From Candidatus Bathyarchaeota archaeon (GTDB taxonomy: Archaea > Thermoproteota > Bathyarchaeia > Bathyarchaeales > DTEX01), in contig PIYJ01000017.1 in the NCBI GenBank assembly GCA_003601725.1, forward strand, positions 1 to 15,079: 15,079 nt of DNA, written 5' to 3'. Positions 14,267 through 15,079 of this stretch are shown here, piece by piece (within the stretch, counting starts at the first letter, position 1; the number at the start of each line of letters is the position of its first letter). The notes below the pieces were generated by a model. It ran no database searches, had not been told where the DNA came from, and saw only the letters and a program-made list of their open reading frames with translations. A program made the position numbers and the translations under genes.

Positions 14267-15079
14267 ATGAGCTTTCTCGATCTTTACACTTCACCGGCTT
14301 TAACGTTCGCCGGAACCGAACGCGGATTCGATGATGCCGAGTACATAGTGATCGGGGTTCCACTTGATTATACAAGCTCTTATCGTCCAGGCTCAAGGTT
14401 CGCTCCGCTTGCGATAAGGGAAGCATCCCGTAACATTGAGGGGTTCAGCTTCAGAACGAAAGGAAGCATAAGCGACCTGAAGATTTATGACGCTGGAGAT
14501 CTGCATGTCGATGCGGATATCGAAGAAACACTGAGGAGACTCGAGCTCGTAACAGGAGAGGTTCTGAGCAAAGGGAAAATGCCGATCTTAATCGGAGGGG
14601 AGCATACTCTTACGCTCGGCTCGACGAGAAGCATCAAAGAGGATTTTGCTGTTCTCTGTTTTGATGCGCATCTAGACCTGAGAGACGAATATATGAAACG
14701 AAAGATCTGTCATGCAACTGTTATGAGACGGATTCTTGAGATTAAGAATCTGCGGAAAATAGTTATGATCGGAACCCGAGCGGCATGCAGAGAGGAAATC
14801 ATATATGCGGAAGGGCACGGGATCGATTTCATATCTTCACTTGAGATTCATCGAAGCAGCATTGAGGAGATCTCCCTTCGAATCAACAAGCTTCTAGAAG
14901 GCCCGGATGCTGTATATTTATCAATAGACATGGATGTTCTGGATCCTGCCTTCGCCCCAGCCGTTCAGACCCCAGAGCCGGAGGGCATCTCAACACATCA
15001 ACTTTTAGAGATAATCTCAAGGATCGATCTTAAAGGCCTAGTTGCATTTGACGTTGTTGAAGTCGCACCGAAATATGAC
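14267..15079 (+). CDS. speB: Agmatinase / arginase-family ureohydrolase (partial, 3' end beyond window)
   Basis: The gene is open to the right edge, giving the first 271 residues; only a short C-terminal part should be missing. Two-manganese ureohydrolase motifs are intact. GGEHTLTLG has His113; FDAHLDLRDEY has Asp133, His135 and Asp137; SIDMDVLDPAFAP has Asp221 and Asp223. His149 in CHATVMRRI lies in the substrate region. DAHLDLRDEY, instead of the commoner DAHTDT, looks like archaeal agmatinases. The likely reaction is agmatine to putrescine plus urea for polyamine synthesis. The loop PAVQTPEPEGIS replaces the usual PGxGTPEPGG, so guanidino-substrate preference could differ. The ATG is preceded by AAAGGCGG at about 14254-14261. 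It is divergent from the aldolase pseudogene. Confidence 0.88.
   Translation, partial: MSFLDLYTSPALTFAGTERGFDDAEYIVIGVPLDYTSSYRPGSRFAPLAIREASRNIEGFSFRTKGSISDLKIYDAGDLHVDADIEETLRRLELVTGEVLSKGKMPILIGGEHTLTLGSTRSIKEDFAVLCFDAHLDLRDEYMKRKICHATVMRRILEIKNLRKIVMIGTRAACREEIIYAEGHGIDFISSLEIHRSSIEEISLRINKLLEGPDAVYLSIDMDVLDPAFAPAVQTPEPEGISTHQLLEIISRIDLKGLVAFDVVEVAPKYD

Noticed and set aside
14220..14426. 68-codon minus-strand frame over the agmatinase start
   Set aside because: The agmatinase frame on the plus strand accounts for this DNA with clear motifs; the antisense frame has none.
1..15079. CRISPR arrays, tRNA or rRNA genes, insertion sequences
   Set aside because: No regularly spaced repeats, cloverleaf sequences, rRNA segments or transposase motifs were found on reading both strands.

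Overview
The window looks like a chromosomal segment of an anaerobic, fermentative or acetogenic archaeon, most plausibly a Bathyarchaeia-type lineage (my confidence about 0.6). The archaeal case rests on three things. TATA-box-like elements sit roughly 25-40 bases upstream of several starts with very short leaders. The small winged-helix protein and the agmatinase look archaeal. The gene mix also fits: a phosphotransacetylase-acetate kinase pair is rare in archaea but has been reported in Bathyarchaeota and Methanosarcina. Several genes look bacterial in type (nagB, the alternative GlmU, ACP/AcpS, the DUF6807 and Gfo/Idh sugar genes), so a bacterial source or extensive bacterial acquisition cannot be excluded from sequence alone.

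Region A (75-7785) is central carbon and amino-sugar metabolism. A divergent promoter pair separates nagB (minus) from a GlmU-like nucleotidyltransferase and an acyl carrier protein (plus). Converging on the ACP gene is a tight minus-strand operon: phosphohexomutase, pta, ackA, acpS. The first two junctions are 4-base ATGA overlaps. Upstream of it lies a ROK sugar kinase, also on the minus strand. Together these could move hexose and glucosamine phosphates between catabolism and UDP-GlcNAc, and turn acetyl-CoA into acetate plus ATP. The ACP and its phosphopantetheinyl transferase form a small acyl-carrier module that is unexpected in an archaeon.

Region B (about 7911-13315, plus strand) starts with a small winged-helix protein with an operator-like palindrome at its promoter. 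After it come four co-directional genes that look like a sugar or glycan-derivative catabolic cluster: a fucose/arabinose isomerase-like protein, a PmoA-like DUF6807 protein, a URO-D-fold protein and a Gfo/Idh/MocA oxidoreductase. The substrate is unknown.

Region C (13340-15079) holds a HpcH/HpaI-type aldolase on the minus strand, broken by two frame disruptions. Divergent from it is an agmatinase-family gene that runs off the right edge. No tRNA, rRNA, CRISPR array or intact insertion sequence was seen.
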